This document shows, piece after piece, positions 34,900 to 44,957 of a stretch of 64,000 bases of DNA (within the stretch, counting starts at the first letter, position 1; every line of letters begins with the position of its first letter). Below the pieces are notes generated by a model. It was not told the origin of the DNA and did not search any database. It saw nothing but the letters and a program-made list of their open reading frames with translations. The stretch spans positions 1,680,078-1,744,077 of the forward strand of contig NZ_QAYG01000001.1 in NCBI RefSeq assembly GCF_003053845.1. The letters are read 5' to 3'. A program made the translations under genes and the position numbers. Source of the DNA: Breoghania corrubedonensis (GTDB lineage Bacteria > Pseudomonadota > Alphaproteobacteria > Rhizobiales > Stappiaceae).

Positions 34900-36579
34900 T
34901 CAGGCGGCGCGCACCGTTGCCAGGAAGCGGTCGACCTCGCTGCGCAGCGTGGTGCTCTCCCGGGTCAACGACTGGGCGGAGAAGAGCACATGGCTTGAGG
35001 TCGCACCGGTCTCCGAAGCGCCGCGATTGACGTCGGTGATGTTGTTTGCCACCTGCTGTGTGCCACTCGAGGCTTCGTGGATGTTGCGGGCGATTTCGTG
35101 CATGGCGGTGCCCTGTTCCTCCACCGCGGAAGCGATGGTGGTGGAGATTTCGGCGATGCGCGAGATCGTCTCGCCGATCGCCTTGATGGCGGAGGCCGAG
35201 TGGTTCGTCGCCGACTGCATGCCCGCGATCTGGGTTTCGATCTCTTCCGTGGCGCGCGCGGTCTGTTCGGCCAGCTGCTTGACCTCGGCGGCAACCACCG
35301 CGAAGCCCTTGCCGGCCTCCCCGGCGCGGGCGGCCTCGATGGTCGCGTTCAGTGCCAGGAGGTTGGTCTGCCCGGCGATGTCGGTGATCAGCTTGACCAC
35401 GTCGCCGATGCGGCCCGCGGCGCGCAGCAGTTCAGTGATGCGTTCGTCGGTCTGAACAGCCTGGCTCACGGCCTCCTTGGCGATCCGGTTCGATTCCTGC
35501 ACCTGCCGGCCGATCTCCTGTGTGGAGGCGGTCATTTCCTCGGCCGCACCGGCAACCGACTGCACATTGGCCGAGGCCTGCTCGGAGGCCGCAGCCACCG
35601 TGCCGGCCAGCCGCTGGGTGTTCTCGGCGTTCTCCGTCAGCGTTTCCGCCGCATTTTCCAGTTCGCCAGCGGCGGAGGAAACGGTGTCGACGATGCCGCC
35701 GACCGCGCCCTGGAACTCGTCGGCCAGCTGGTTCATCTCGTGCTTGCGCCGTTCCGCGACATGCTTTTCGGTCTCGGCCTGCTCCGCGCGAAGGCGTTCG
35801 GTTTCAGCGAGCCCGTCGCGGAAAACGCCGAGGGCCGTGGCCATCGCCCCGATTTCATTGTGTTTCCCGACATAGGGGATACCGGTTTCCAGGGCGCCGC
35901 TACTGATCGCACGCATGGCGTTGGTGATGCCCTCGATCGGCCGGGTGACGCCGAAAATGGTGAAGCCCATGGCGCCGGCGCCGATCAGCAAGCCGAATAT
36001 GATCGAGCCCAGAGTGATCGCCCGGGCGGATGTATAGGAACGTACCGCAGACGCGTAGTCCGCTGCGGCGCCGTTGTTGTTGAGCGCGACTGTTTCTTCC
36101 AGCTGCTTGGAGAACTCGTCGTAAAGTTTCCGCAGGTCGCCCTTGAACAGGGTCGCCGCTTCTTCGTTCTTGTTTTGACGCGACAGCGACATGAGCTTGT
36201 CATGCTGCACCATGTATTCGCGGAAGATCCGGGAAAACCCTTCGTAGTGCGCCTTCTCTTCATCGGACGAGATCAGCTTCTCGTACTTTGCGCGGTTCTC
36301 GTCGAAGGTTCTCTTTACCGCCGCGAAATCGCTTTCCGCCCTGTCCATTTCGGCCTTGTTCGTGGACATGATGTGGGCCGCCTCGGCCAGACGGAGGTCG
36401 GAGGTATTGGTGTTGATCTTGTTCACGACATCGATGCTGGGCACCCAGTTGGTGGCCTCGTTCTCGACATTCTTATTGATCGTGGCCAGATTGCTCAGCG
36501 CGATCCATCCTTGGCCAGCCATCAGCAGCAGCAGCGTTCCGACAATCCCGAGGAGTGCGGCTTTCAACGTGAGGCGCAT
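34900..36579 (-). CDS. Methyl-accepting chemotaxis protein (first of two)
   Basis: A 559-residue chemoreceptor. TM1 is at about residues 5-27, a helical-bundle periplasmic sensor (4HB-like) at about 28-180, TM2 near 188-210, then a HAMP domain and the signalling domain. The hairpin tip is in [20 protein letters not shown] with [19 protein letters not shown]. The end ..[12 protein letters not shown] has no CheR-docking pentapeptide. The ATG at 36579 starts directly at TM1; the frame is open 22 codons upstream. No che genes are nearby. The second receptor (52202-53881) has the same length and related tail. The ligand is unknown. Confidence 0.92.
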   Translation of the reverse strand: MRLTLKAALLGIVGTLLLLMAGQGWIALSNLATINKNVENEATNWVPSIDVVNKINTNTSDLRLAEAAHIMSTNKAEMDRAESDFAAVKRTFDENRAKYEKLISSDEEKAHYEGFSRIFREYMVQHDKLMSLSRQNKNEEAATLFKGDLRKLYDEFSKQLEETVALNNNGAAADYASAVRSYTSARAITLGSIIFGLLIGAGAMGFTIFGVTRPIEGITNAMRAISSGALETGIPYVGKHNEIGAMATALGVFRDGLAETERLRAEQAETEKHVAERRKHEMNQLADEFQGAVGGIVDTVSSAAGELENAAETLTENAENTQRLAGTVAAASEQASANVQSVAGAAEEMTASTQEIGRQVQESNRIAKEAVSQAVQTDERITELLRAAGRIGDVVKLITDIAGQTNLLALNATIEAARAGEAGKGFAVVAAEVKQLAEQTARATEEIETQIAGMQSATNHSASAIKAIGETISRIAEISTTIASAVEEQGTAMHEIARNIHEASSGTQQVANNITDVNRGASETGATSSHVLFSAQSLTRESTTLRSEVDRFLATVRAA

Positions 36580-37032
36580 TTTTCGTTCATCCCATACGGT
36601 ACAGGGGGGGCAGCATGACCTCACGTTTCCCATTGGCACAGACATGTATTTCGTAATTTTTACTTCGTAAAATTACGGATATATGTATTGTGAAGTGGGA
36701 ATACGAAAGGGAGAAACTGATAACGAGAGAAAATCATCAGTTGTACTAAAATCTGCTACGCGAAATCATTTAACGAATTATTTCGCGCGCGGATACTCAG
36801 CGGCACGGACCTGCCGGCGGAATCGTGTCGTAGAGGGGGAGGGGGCTGCCCGCGAGGGGGGCGGGTCGGCGTTTTGCGTTGGCAGGCGCGGAACGGTCAG
36901 GAAAAGGCGAGGGCCGGACGCATGCACAAATGCGATGCGAGAGAGGTCTCGCATCGCATTTGCACAACGGTCAAATTCGAACCATCTTCAATGGAAATTC
37001 AACGAAAAAATTAAAATGATTCAAAACGGCCT
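36580..37032. other. AT-rich gap upstream of the first chemoreceptor
   Basis: No gene is supported in this 453-bp region, whose middle (about 36650-36790) is much more AT-rich than the flanks. An imperfect palindrome, CGTAATTTTTAC-TTC-GTAAAATTACG, lies at about 36652-36677 and could be a regulator site for the chemoreceptor gene. A perfect 15-bp hairpin lies at 36928-36961 (separate entry). Confidence 0.45.
36928..36961. terminator. Perfect 15-bp hairpin downstream of the dpp operon
   Basis: AAATGCGATGCGAGA (36928-36942) and its exact reverse complement (36947-36961) enclose a GAGG loop. It lies about 70 bases past the dppF stop. A T-run is missing on the minus strand, so it may be a 3'-end-stabilising stem or a factor-dependent site rather than a classical terminator. 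Confidence 0.55.
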
Positions 37033-38063
<1,031 letters not shown>

Positions 38064-38067
<4 letters not shown>

Positions 38068-39047
38068 GCGGCCTCGTTCTGCGGCTTGCCGGCGACGAGC
38101 GGCGTGTGGCACAGGGCGCATCCCAGCTCCTTGCCCGCCTGGGTCGGCTGCTCCTTGTGGCAGCGATCGAAGACAAAGGAGCAACGCGGCGAGAAGAGGC
38201 AGCCGGCGGGGCGATCGAACTGACCCGGTACGACGCCGGGAATGGAGGGCAGCTGATCGCCTGTGGCGCGCTCGGGCAGGGCTGCCAGAAGCGCGGCCGT
38301 ATAGGGGTGGTGCGGATCGCGGAACAGGCCCTTGACGTCCTGCTGCTCGACCTGCTGACCGGCATATTGCACAATGACCCGGTCGGCTGTTTCCGCCACC
38401 ACGCCCATGTCGTGGGTAATCAGCACCAGCCCCATGTCGTTCTCCTCCTTGATCTTGATGAGGAGTTCGAGGATCTGGGCCTGGATGGTGACGTCAAGAG
38501 CGGTGGTCGGCTCGTCGGCGATCAGCAGCTTGGGATCGCAGGCGATCGCCATGGCGATCATCACACGCTGGTTCATGCCGCCGGAAAGCTGGTGCGGGAA
38601 GGCGGTGACGCGCCGCTCCGGTGCCGGAATGCCGACGAGGCGGAGAAGCTCGATCGCCCGGTTCTTGCGCTCGGCACGGGAGAGATCGGTGTGCTTCTTC
38701 AGCGTTTCGATGATCTGGTAGCCGACCGTGAAGCACGGATTGAGGCTCGTTGTCGGCTCCTGGAAGATCATCGAGATGTCCTTGCCGATGATCTTGCGCT
38801 TCTCCTTCGGCCGCATCGAGAGCATGTCGCGGCCCTGAAAGGTGAGCCGGTCGGCGGTCACCTTCGCGGTCCAGGGCAGCAGCCCCATCACCGCCAGCAT
38901 GGACACGGACTTGCCGGAACCGGACTCGCCGACGATGGCGACGACCTCGCCCGGATCGACTGTGAGCGAGACGTTGTCGACGGCGCGGAAGCCGCCGTTC
39001 AGCGTCTCGAACTCGACGGAGAGATTTGTGAATTCGAGGAGGGACAT
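38064..39047 (-). CDS. dppD: Dipeptide ABC transporter ATPase DppD
   Basis: A 327-residue ABC ATPase. Walker A is [10 protein letters not shown], the Q-loop [17 protein letters not shown], the signature [15 protein letters not shown], Walker [13 protein letters not shown], and the H-loop [11 protein letters not shown]. The C-terminal oligopeptide/dipeptide domain has AGCLFSPRC. The frame is open far upstream inside dppC; ATG 39047 is right for the family, two bases after the dppC stop. It ends overlapping dppF. Confidence 0.93.
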
Positions 39048-39049
39048 GG

Positions 39050-39961
39050 TCACGACCTCTTCAGCTTGGGATCGAGCGCGTCGCGCAGGCCGTCGCCGAA
39101 CAGGTTGATGGCGAGCACGGTGAAGAGGATGGCGAGACCGGGGAAGGTCACCACCCACCAGGCGCGCAGAATGAATTCGCGGGCCTCGGCGAGCATCGTC
39201 CCCCATTCGGGAGTGGGCGGCTGGGCGCCGACGCCGAGGAAGCCCAGCGCCGCGGCATCGAGGATCGCGGTGGAAAACGAAAGGGCCGCCTGGACGATCA
39301 GTGGTGCCATGCAGTTCGGCAGCACGGTCACCAGCATCAGGCGCATGCCCTTCACGCCCGCAACGCGCGCCGCCGTGACGTAGTCGCGCGACATCTCGCT
39401 CATGACGGCCGCGCGGGTGAGGCGGACGTAATGAGGCTGCTGCACGATCGCGATGGCGATCATCGCGTTGGTGAGCGAAGGGCCGAGAATGGCGACCAGC
39501 ACCAACGCCAGCAACAGGCTGGGGAAGGACAGGATGATGTCCATGACGCGCATGATGATGGTGTCGACCCATCCGCGCATGGCGCCGGCGAGCAGGCCGA
39601 GACAGATGCCGACGACGAGCGCGATGGAGACCACCACGCAGCCGATGAACAACGAGTAGCGCGAGCCGTAGATCAGGCGCGAAAGGATGTCACGGCCGAC
39701 CGCGTCGGTGCCAAGCAGGAAGCGCGCGTCGCCGCCGCTCGTCCAGGCTGGCGGCACCAGCAACGCATCGCGGTACTGATCGGTGGCCGTATGCGGCGCG
39801 ATCACGTTCGCGAAGAGCGCGATGAGGATGATGGCGACAAAGAAGAACAGTCCCGCAACCGCGCCGCGGTTGGTGGCGAAATACTGCCAGAACTCCTTGA
39901 GAAGCGCGAGGCGGCCCGTGGCGCGCGTCGGCCCGGAGGAGGCGAGAGTCGTTTCCGACAT
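39050..39961 (-). CDS. dppC: Dipeptide ABC transporter permease DppC
   Basis: A 303-residue inner-membrane permease. The N-terminal domain precedes a BPD_transp_1 region with about five further helices. It has LLGTDAVGRDILSRLIYGSRYSL, the DppC/OppC signature before the core, and the EAA-like loop TAARVAGVKGMRLMLVTVLPN. The C-terminus is close to dppD, with a two-base gap. Together with DppB it forms the channel. Confidence 0.93.
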   Translation of the reverse strand: MSETTLASSGPTRATGRLALLKEFWQYFATNRGAVAGLFFFVAIILIALFANVIAPHTATDQYRDALLVPPAWTSGGDARFLLGTDAVGRDILSRLIYGSRYSLFIGCVVVSIALVVGICLGLLAGAMRGWVDTIIMRVMDIILSFPSLLLALVLVAILGPSLTNAMIAIAIVQQPHYVRLTRAAVMSEMSRDYVTAARVAGVKGMRLMLVTVLPNCMAPLIVQAALSFSTAILDAAALGFLGVGAQPPTPEWGTMLAEAREFILRAWWVVTFPGLAILFTVLAINLFGDGLRDALDPKLKRS

Positions 39962-39964
39962 GGC

Positions 39965-40975
39965 TTACCTCGTGTGGCGAATCTTGGGGTTGATCAGACC
40001 GTAGGTCACATCGACCAGCAGGTTGACCAACATGACGATGATCGCGATCAGCAGGAGGCCGCCTTGCACGGCGGGATAGTCGCGACGGAAGATCGAATCG
40101 ATCATCCATTTGCCAATGCCCGGCCAGGAAAAGATCGTCTCGGTCAGGATGGCACCGGCGAACAGCACGCCGATCTGCAGGCCGATCGTGGTGATCACGG
40201 GGATGAGCGCGTTTCTGAGCGCGTGCAGGCCGATGACGCGGAAGGGCGCCAGGCCCTTGGCCCGCGCGGTGCGCACATAGTCTTCGTCGAGCACCTCCAG
40301 CATGGCGGAGCGCGTTTGGCGCGCGATTACCGCCAGCGGAATGGTGCCGAGCACGATTGTCGGCAGGATCAGATGGCTGACGGCTGATTCAAACGCCCCG
40401 GCCTGGCCCGAAAGCAGGCTGTCGATCAGCATGAAGCCGGTCACGGAGGGGAAATAGTAGAGCAGCGATATCCGGCCGGAGACGGGTGTCCAGCCGAGAA
40501 TGCCGGAGAACAGGATGATCAGCAGCAGGCCCCACCAGAAGATCGGCATCGAATAGCCGACGAGCGCCGTGGTCATCACCGCGTGGTCGGGGGTCTTGCC
40601 GCGATAGAGCGCCGCGATGACGCCGGCGGGAAGCCCGACGACGACCGCGAAGAAGATGGCGCACAGCGACAGTTCCATCGTCGCGGGGAACAGCGTGAAG
40701 AACTCGCTGATCACCGGCCTGCGCGTGGAGATCGACGTGCCAAGGTCGCCATGCAGGATCCCGACGAGATAGTCGAGGTATTGGCGCCACAGCGGCTGGT
40801 CGAAGCCGAATTGGTGCATGAGGTCGGCGTAGCGGTCTCCGGTGATGCCGCGCTCGCCGGCGAGCAGCAGGACCGGATCACCGGGCAGGAGCCGAATGAA
40901 CAGGAAGGAAATGATGGTCACGCCGATGAACGTCGGGATCAGCAGACCGATCTTGTTGAGGATCAGACGAAGCAT
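39965..40975 (-). CDS. dppB: Dipeptide ABC transporter permease DppB
   Basis: A 336-residue permease with about six helices. It opens MLRLILNKIGLLIPTFIGVT, with LPGDPVLLLAGERG in the first periplasmic loop and the EAA-type loop VRTARAKGLAPFRVIGLHAL before the last helices. The stop is three bases before dppC. A stem-loop lies between dppA and this gene. Confidence 0.93.
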   Translation of the reverse strand: MLRLILNKIGLLIPTFIGVTIISFLFIRLLPGDPVLLLAGERGITGDRYADLMHQFGFDQPLWRQYLDYLVGILHGDLGTSISTRRPVISEFFTLFPATMELSLCAIFFAVVVGLPAGVIAALYRGKTPDHAVMTTALVGYSMPIFWWGLLLIILFSGILGWTPVSGRISLLYYFPSVTGFMLIDSLLSGQAGAFESAVSHLILPTIVLGTIPLAVIARQTRSAMLEVLDEDYVRTARAKGLAPFRVIGLHALRNALIPVITTIGLQIGVLFAGAILTETIFSWPGIGKWMIDSIFRRDYPAVQGGLLLIAIIVMLVNLLVDVTYGLINPKIRHTR

Positions 40976-41026
40976 GAGGTACCGATAAACCTGTGGGTCG
41001 CCACCGCTGCCTTTCAGGCACGGGAA

Positions 41027-41052
41027 ATCCCGGCCGCATGCACGGCCGGGAT
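41027..41052 (-). promoter_or_regulatory. Intercistronic stem-loop between dppA and dppB
   Basis: ATCCCGGCCG (41027-41036) and CGGCCGGGAT (41043-41052) form a perfect 10-bp stem with a CATGCA loop, inside the 103-bp gap. Such stems after binding-protein genes commonly reduce read-through or protect the upstream message, making the binding protein more abundant than the permeases. Confidence 0.65.
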
Positions 41053-41078
41053 CAATGTGTCAATTCCGTCGGAATTGC

Positions 41079-42674
41079 CTACTTGAGGTCGACGTCGTCG
41101 AAGCGGTGGTAGCCCAGCGGGTCCTGCACGAAGCCGGTCACGTTCTTGGCAACGGGCATGAACACCGTCGAGTGAGCAATGGTCGCCCACGGCGCCTGCT
41201 CCTTGAAGACGACCTGCGCCTCTTCATAGAGCTTGGTGCGCTCCGCCTTGTCGGAAGTGATCTTGGCCTTGTAGATCAGATCGTCGAAGGGCTTGTAGCA
41301 CCACTGTGAACGGTTGGAACCCCCAACACCGTCGCACCCCAGCAGAACCGCCAGGAAGTTGTCCGGGTCGCCGTTGTCGCCGGTCCAGCCCAGCAGAGCC
41401 GCACCATCGCGCTTAACGTCGGAGGACCGCTTCAGGTATTCGCCCCATTCATAGGACACGATCTCGACCTTGACGCCGACCTTGGCGAAATCGGACTGGA
41501 TCATTTCGGCCATGCGCCGGGCGTTCGGGTTGTAGGGACGCTGCACCGGCATCGCCCAGACCTTCATGGAAAGATCCTTGACGCCGGCTTCTTCCAACAT
41601 CTTCTTGGCCGCTTCCGGATCGTACGGGTCGTCCTTCACCGCGTCATTGTAGGACCACATGGTGGGCGGGATCGGGTTCTTGGCGACCTGGCCGGCGCCC
41701 TGGAAGACGGCGTCGATGATGGCCTTCTTGTTCATGGCCATGTTCAGCGCCTTGCGGACCTTCGGATTGTCGAAGGGCGCCTGCTGCGTGTTGTAGGCCA
41801 TATAGCCGACGTTCAGGCCGGCCTTTTCCATCAGGTTGATCTTGTCATCCGACTTCATGGCCTTGATGTCGGCCGGGTTCGGATACGGCATGATCTGGCA
41901 TTCGCCGGCCTTCAGCTTCTCGTAGCGCACGGACGCATCGGGCGTGATGGCGAAGACGAGATTGTCGAGCTTTTCCTTGCCCTTCCAGTAGTCCGGGTTC
42001 GCCTTGTAGCGGATGACCGCATCCTTCTGGTAGGCGACGAACTGGAACGGGCCGGTGCCCAGCGGTTGCTGGTTCAAAAGCTCCGGATGGCCGTCGGCCA
42101 CGAGCTTGTCGGCATATTCCTTCGAGATGATCGAGGCGAAATCCATCGCCAGGTTGGCGATCATCGGCGCTTCGGGACGGGTCAGGACGAACTTGACCGT
42201 GTAGTCGTCGACCTTCTCGATATTCTTGATCAGGTCCGGCATGGACATGCCGTTGAAATATTCCCACGAGCCGTTCGAATAATCGAACCACGGGCCCTTC
42301 TTGGCGGCCTGGCGCTCGAAGGAGAAAATGACGTCGTCGGCGTTGAAATCGCGCGTCGGGGTGAAGAAGTCAGTCGTCTGGAACTTCACGCCCTTGCGCA
42401 GATGGAAGGTGTAAACGGTACCGTCGTCGGAGATGTCCCAGCTCTCCGCGAGGCCCGGCTCGGTCTCGGTCGAGCCGTGCTTGAATTCCACAAGCCGGTT
42501 GTAGACCGCGCGCCCGGAGGCATCGAACGTGGTGCCCGCAGTGTAGAGCGCCGGGTCGAAGCCTTCAGGGCTGCCCTCGGAGCAATAGACCAGGGTCTTG
42601 GCAACGGCCGGTGCGGCCAGAAGCATCGCGACGGAGGCGATGGCCCCGAACCGCATCGTCTTCTTCATAAACAT
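41079..42674 (-). CDS. dppA: Periplasmic dipeptide-binding protein DppA
   Basis: A 531-residue family 5 solute-binding protein. The signal peptide ([23 protein letters not shown]) is followed by [20 protein letters not shown], nearly the N-terminus of classical DppA, then [20 protein letters not shown] and PLGTGPFQF. It captures dipeptides, and in some bacteria 5-aminolevulinate or heme, for DppBCDF. ATG 42674 follows AGAGGAAC. It is the first gene of dppABCDF. A palindrome ACCTTA-CC-TAAGGT lies about 190 bases upstream, at 42861-42874. Confidence 0.94.
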   Translation of the reverse strand: MFMKKTMRFGAIASVAMLLAAPAVAKTLVYCSEGSPEGFDPALYTAGTTFDASGRAVYNRLVEFKHGSTETEPGLAESWDISDDGTVYTFHLRKGVKFQTTDFFTPTRDFNADDVIFSFERQAAKKGPWFDYSNGSWEYFNGMSMPDLIKNIEKVDDYTVKFVLTRPEAPMIANLAMDFASIISKEYADKLVADGHPELLNQQPLGTGPFQFVAYQKDAVIRYKANPDYWKGKEKLDNLVFAITPDASVRYEKLKAGECQIMPYPNPADIKAMKSDDKINLMEKAGLNVGYMAYNTQQAPFDNPKVRKALNMAMNKKAIIDAVFQGAGQVAKNPIPPTMWSYNDAVKDDPYDPEAAKKMLEEAGVKDLSMKVWAMPVQRPYNPNARRMAEMIQSDFAKVGVKVEIVSYEWGEYLKRSSDVKRDGAALLGWTGDNGDPDNFLAVLLGCDGVGGSNRSQWCYKPFDDLIYKAKITSDKAERTKLYEEAQVVFKEQAPWATIAHSTVFMPVAKNVTGFVQDPLGYHRFDDVDLK

Positions 42675-42860
42675 GATTGTTCCTCTCTACTGAATATACC
42701 GGAAAAATATTCCGTCACTCGAAGGTCTAGAGCGCGGGAATTCTGCGGTATTCAGGCCGGCGATTGCACTCTGTTTCCGCGGAAAAAACAAGTCGGAATG
42801 CCTGGAAAATGACGACCTTTTGACGCAATCAGATATCGCGTAGCGTCAACCTGTGGGTAA

Positions 42861-42874
42861 ACCTTACCTAAGGT
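42861..42874. promoter_or_regulatory. Palindrome in the dppA leader
   Basis: ACCTTA-CC-TAAGGT is a 6-bp perfect inverted repeat in the 249-bp region between the dppA start (42674) and the end of the DUF924 gene (42924). It is a possible operator; the protein that binds it is unknown. Confidence 0.35.
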
Positions 42875-42923
42875 ACCACGGTGAAGCTATAGGAAGACGC
42901 CCCGTATGGATATACATAGCCTA

Positions 42924-43475
42924 TTATGACGAAAAGCCACCTGTGTCGAGATAGCTCTGCTCTTCGGGGGAGGTGGTCCGGCCGAGAGCCCGGTTCCTAT
43001 GCGGGAAACGTCCGAAGCGCCGGATGACGTCCAGGTGAATCAGAGCGTAAAGATAGGTTTGCTCGTTTCCGTGCTGGCGGAAGAGGTCGACGCTTGTTTG
43101 CTGGGCCGCGATCTCCTCTGCGTGCTCGAAGGGCAGGAAGAAGAAGGTTCGGGCCTCGCTCGGGAAGGCGCGATGGAAGCCGCGGGCGATGCAGGATCGT
43201 GCGATTTCCAGCGCCTTCGCGTCGTTTGCGAAGGCATGTGCGTCCTCGCGGTGTAGATTGCGCGAAAACTGGTCGAGAACGATGATGAGGGCGAGTGCCC
43301 CGTGCGGGGTCTCGCTCCAGCCGTCGAAGCCGCCCTGGGCCGCTATGGCGTGCATCTCGTGAAAGCGCTCATGAATCTCGGCGTCGAATTCGGCATCCCG
43401 GGTGAACCATTTTGTCGCACCCGCTTTCCACCAGAAATCGAGAATGTCGAACGGATCGGCAGGGGTCGTCGTCAC
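42924..43475 (-). CDS. DUF924 family protein
   Basis: A 183-residue DUF924 (TPR-like helical) protein: DILDFWWKAGATKWFTRDAE at the N-terminus, ALALIIVLDQFSRNLHRED in the middle, FFFLPFEHAEEIAAQQTSV later, and GRFPHRNRALGRTTSPEE near the end. This is the complete family pattern. The GTG at 43475 has GGAGG five to six bases upstream; the longer frame is spurious. The role is unknown. It is divergent from the TusA-like gene. Confidence 0.88.
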   Translation of the reverse strand: MTTTPADPFDILDFWWKAGATKWFTRDAEFDAEIHERFHEMHAIAAQGGFDGWSETPHGALALIIVLDQFSRNLHREDAHAFANDAKALEIARSCIARGFHRAFPSEARTFFFLPFEHAEEIAAQQTSVDLFRQHGNEQTYLYALIHLDVIRRFGRFPHRNRALGRTTSPEEQSYLDTGGFSS

Positions 43476-43554
43476 GGGCTCCTCCTTGAACGGCCTTTGT
43501 CGATGGTTCGGTTTTAGCCTTTTCGCGCCGCGTCGGACATGCTTTTGTCGCCGC

Positions 43555-43872
43555 ATGAGCACGCAAGACCGCCTTCCCGAGACCAATGCCGATGCCGACG
43601 CGGTTCCGCATGACGCGACCGCCGGCGATGTGCCGACAGAGCTGGACCTGCGCGGTCTGAACTGCCCGATGCCTGTTCTGCGCACCGCCAAGGCGTTGCG
43701 CCCGCTTATATTCGGTGCTCGCATCTCGGTGCTTGCGAGCGATCCGCTGGCGCGCATCGACATACCGCATTTCTGTCGGGAACACGGCCATGTGCTGGAA
43801 GAATGCGATACGACGGGCGAAGCCCTGCGCTTCGTCATCCGCAAGGGAATGGGCCCGGAAACGGGCTCATAA
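43555..43872 (+). CDS. TusA-like sulfurtransferase
   Basis: A 105-residue protein with a TusA/SirA-like domain: LDLRGLNCPMPVLRTAKAL with the persulfide-carrying Cys37 in the CPxP motif, and a C-terminal beta-strand region with the extra Cys in HFCREHGH. TusA-type proteins pass sulfur to tRNA thiolation, molybdenum cofactor or sulfur oxidation pathways. The first 28 residues are a variable extension. The ATG at 43555 is the first one before the domain; the frame opens earlier. Confidence 0.88.
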   Translation: MSTQDRLPETNADADAVPHDATAGDVPTELDLRGLNCPMPVLRTAKALRPLIFGARISVLASDPLARIDIPHFCREHGHVLEECDTTGEALRFVIRKGMGPETGS

Positions 43873-43925
43873 ATGAGACCGGAACGAATTCCAGCCGCCG
43901 GGCGGCGTGCTCCGCGCGCCACGCC

Positions 43926-44231
43926 CTAAACGGTGGCGGCGATCGCCTCCATCGCCTCGGCGAGTGCGATGTCCTTGTGGGTCACGCCGCCCGCCTCGTG
44001 GGTGGAAAGCGTTACGTCGACCTTGTTGTAGACGTTGAACCATTCGGGATGATGGTCGGCCTTTTCCGCCACAAGCGCCACGCGGGCCATGAAGCCGAAG
44101 CTCTCGGAGAAGTCCGCGAAGCGAAAGCTCTTGGTGATGGCGTCGCGCTCCCCGCTCGCTGACCAGCCGTCGAGCCGGGTGAGCGCGGCGTCGCGTTCCT
44201 GCGGGCTCAGCAGTCCGTTTTCAGAAGGCAT
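43926..44231 (-). CDS. Pterin-4a-carbinolamine dehydratase (4a-hydroxytetrahydrobiopterin dehydratase)
   Basis: A 101-residue PCD/PhhB-type enzyme that dehydrates 4a-hydroxytetrahydrobiopterin to recycle the pterin cofactor. The signature [20 protein letters not shown] lies at about residues 56-75, followed by [18 protein letters not shown]. The ATG at 44231 has GGAGGAAAG a few bases upstream. No phenylalanine hydroxylase gene is in this window; the fold can also serve molybdopterin metabolism. It is divergent from the host attachment gene. Confidence 0.9.
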   Translation of the reverse strand: MPSENGLLSPQERDAALTRLDGWSASGERDAITKSFRFADFSESFGFMARVALVAEKADHHPEWFNVYNKVDVTLSTHEAGGVTHKDIALAEAMEAIAATV

Positions 44232-44386
44232 GGATCTTTCCTCCACTTTGCCGAGTTGGTGCCGGGCATACCGGGTAGAACCGGAAATGTAGGGCGCGGC
44301 TGTATCTTTCCAGCAGGTGTCCTCGTAAACTTTCCTAAGGGCAGGACCGGATCCTGCCCGCAGAACTTGTCCCAGGGAGCGACTTG

Positions 44387-44839
44387 ATGGGTGGTATCCG
44401 AATAGCTCACAACGCATGGGTTCTCGTGGGAGACGGCGAGAAAGCGCTGTTCTTGCGAAACGAGGGAGAACCGTTTGCGCCGAACCTGAAGGTGATTCAG
44501 GTTCTCGAACACGAGAACCCACCGAACCGGGAGCAGGCGACCGATGCGCCCGGCCGTCAGACGGACGCGCTCGGTCCCCACTCCAGTTCGATGGAGTACA
44601 CCGACTGGCACATCATCGAAAAAGAGCGCTTCGCGAAGACCCTCGCCGAGGCGCTCTACAAGGCGGTTCAGGCGAAGAAATATCGCGATCTCGTTCTGGT
44701 CGCCCCGCCGCCGACGCTCGGCGCGCTGCGCAAGGTGCTGCACGGCGACGTCGTCGCCTGCATTTCGGCCGAGATCGACAAGACGCTGACCGGCCACAGT
44801 GTCGACCAGATCGAGAAGAATCTGTCGGAAAAGGCGTGA
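44387..44839 (+). CDS. Host attachment family protein
   Basis: A 150-residue protein matching the host-attachment (PF10116-type) family: it opens [21 protein letters not shown], has [19 protein letters not shown] and [16 protein letters not shown], and ends with [19 protein letters not shown]. Members were named from Agrobacterium adherence work; many are cytosolic with an eRF1-like fold, so the name may mislead. ATG 44387 follows AGGGAG. It is convergent with the FAD oxidoreductase gene. Confidence 0.87.
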   Translation: MGGIRIAHNAWVLVGDGEKALFLRNEGEPFAPNLKVIQVLEHENPPNREQATDAPGRQTDALGPHSSSMEYTDWHIIEKERFAKTLAEALYKAVQAKKYRDLVLVAPPPTLGALRKVLHGDVVACISAEIDKTLTGHSVDQIEKNLSEKA

Positions 44840-44921
44840 TATCGTGCGGGGTGGGCCGTCGCGGACCCACCCCTGCCGCTCGGGTCGTCTGGTGCGGTTG
44901 TGTCCGGGGTGGCGTCCCCCT

Positions 44922-44957
44922 TCAGATCACGACTTTTTCTCAGATCACGACCTTTTC
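44922..44957 (-). repeat. In-frame 18-base tandem duplication at a stop codon
   Basis: The last 18 bases of the FAD oxidoreductase gene (44940-44957, encoding EKVVI and stop) are repeated directly after its stop at 44922-44939 with one mismatch. The copy stays in the same reading frame and ends in the same stop. Confidence 0.85.
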
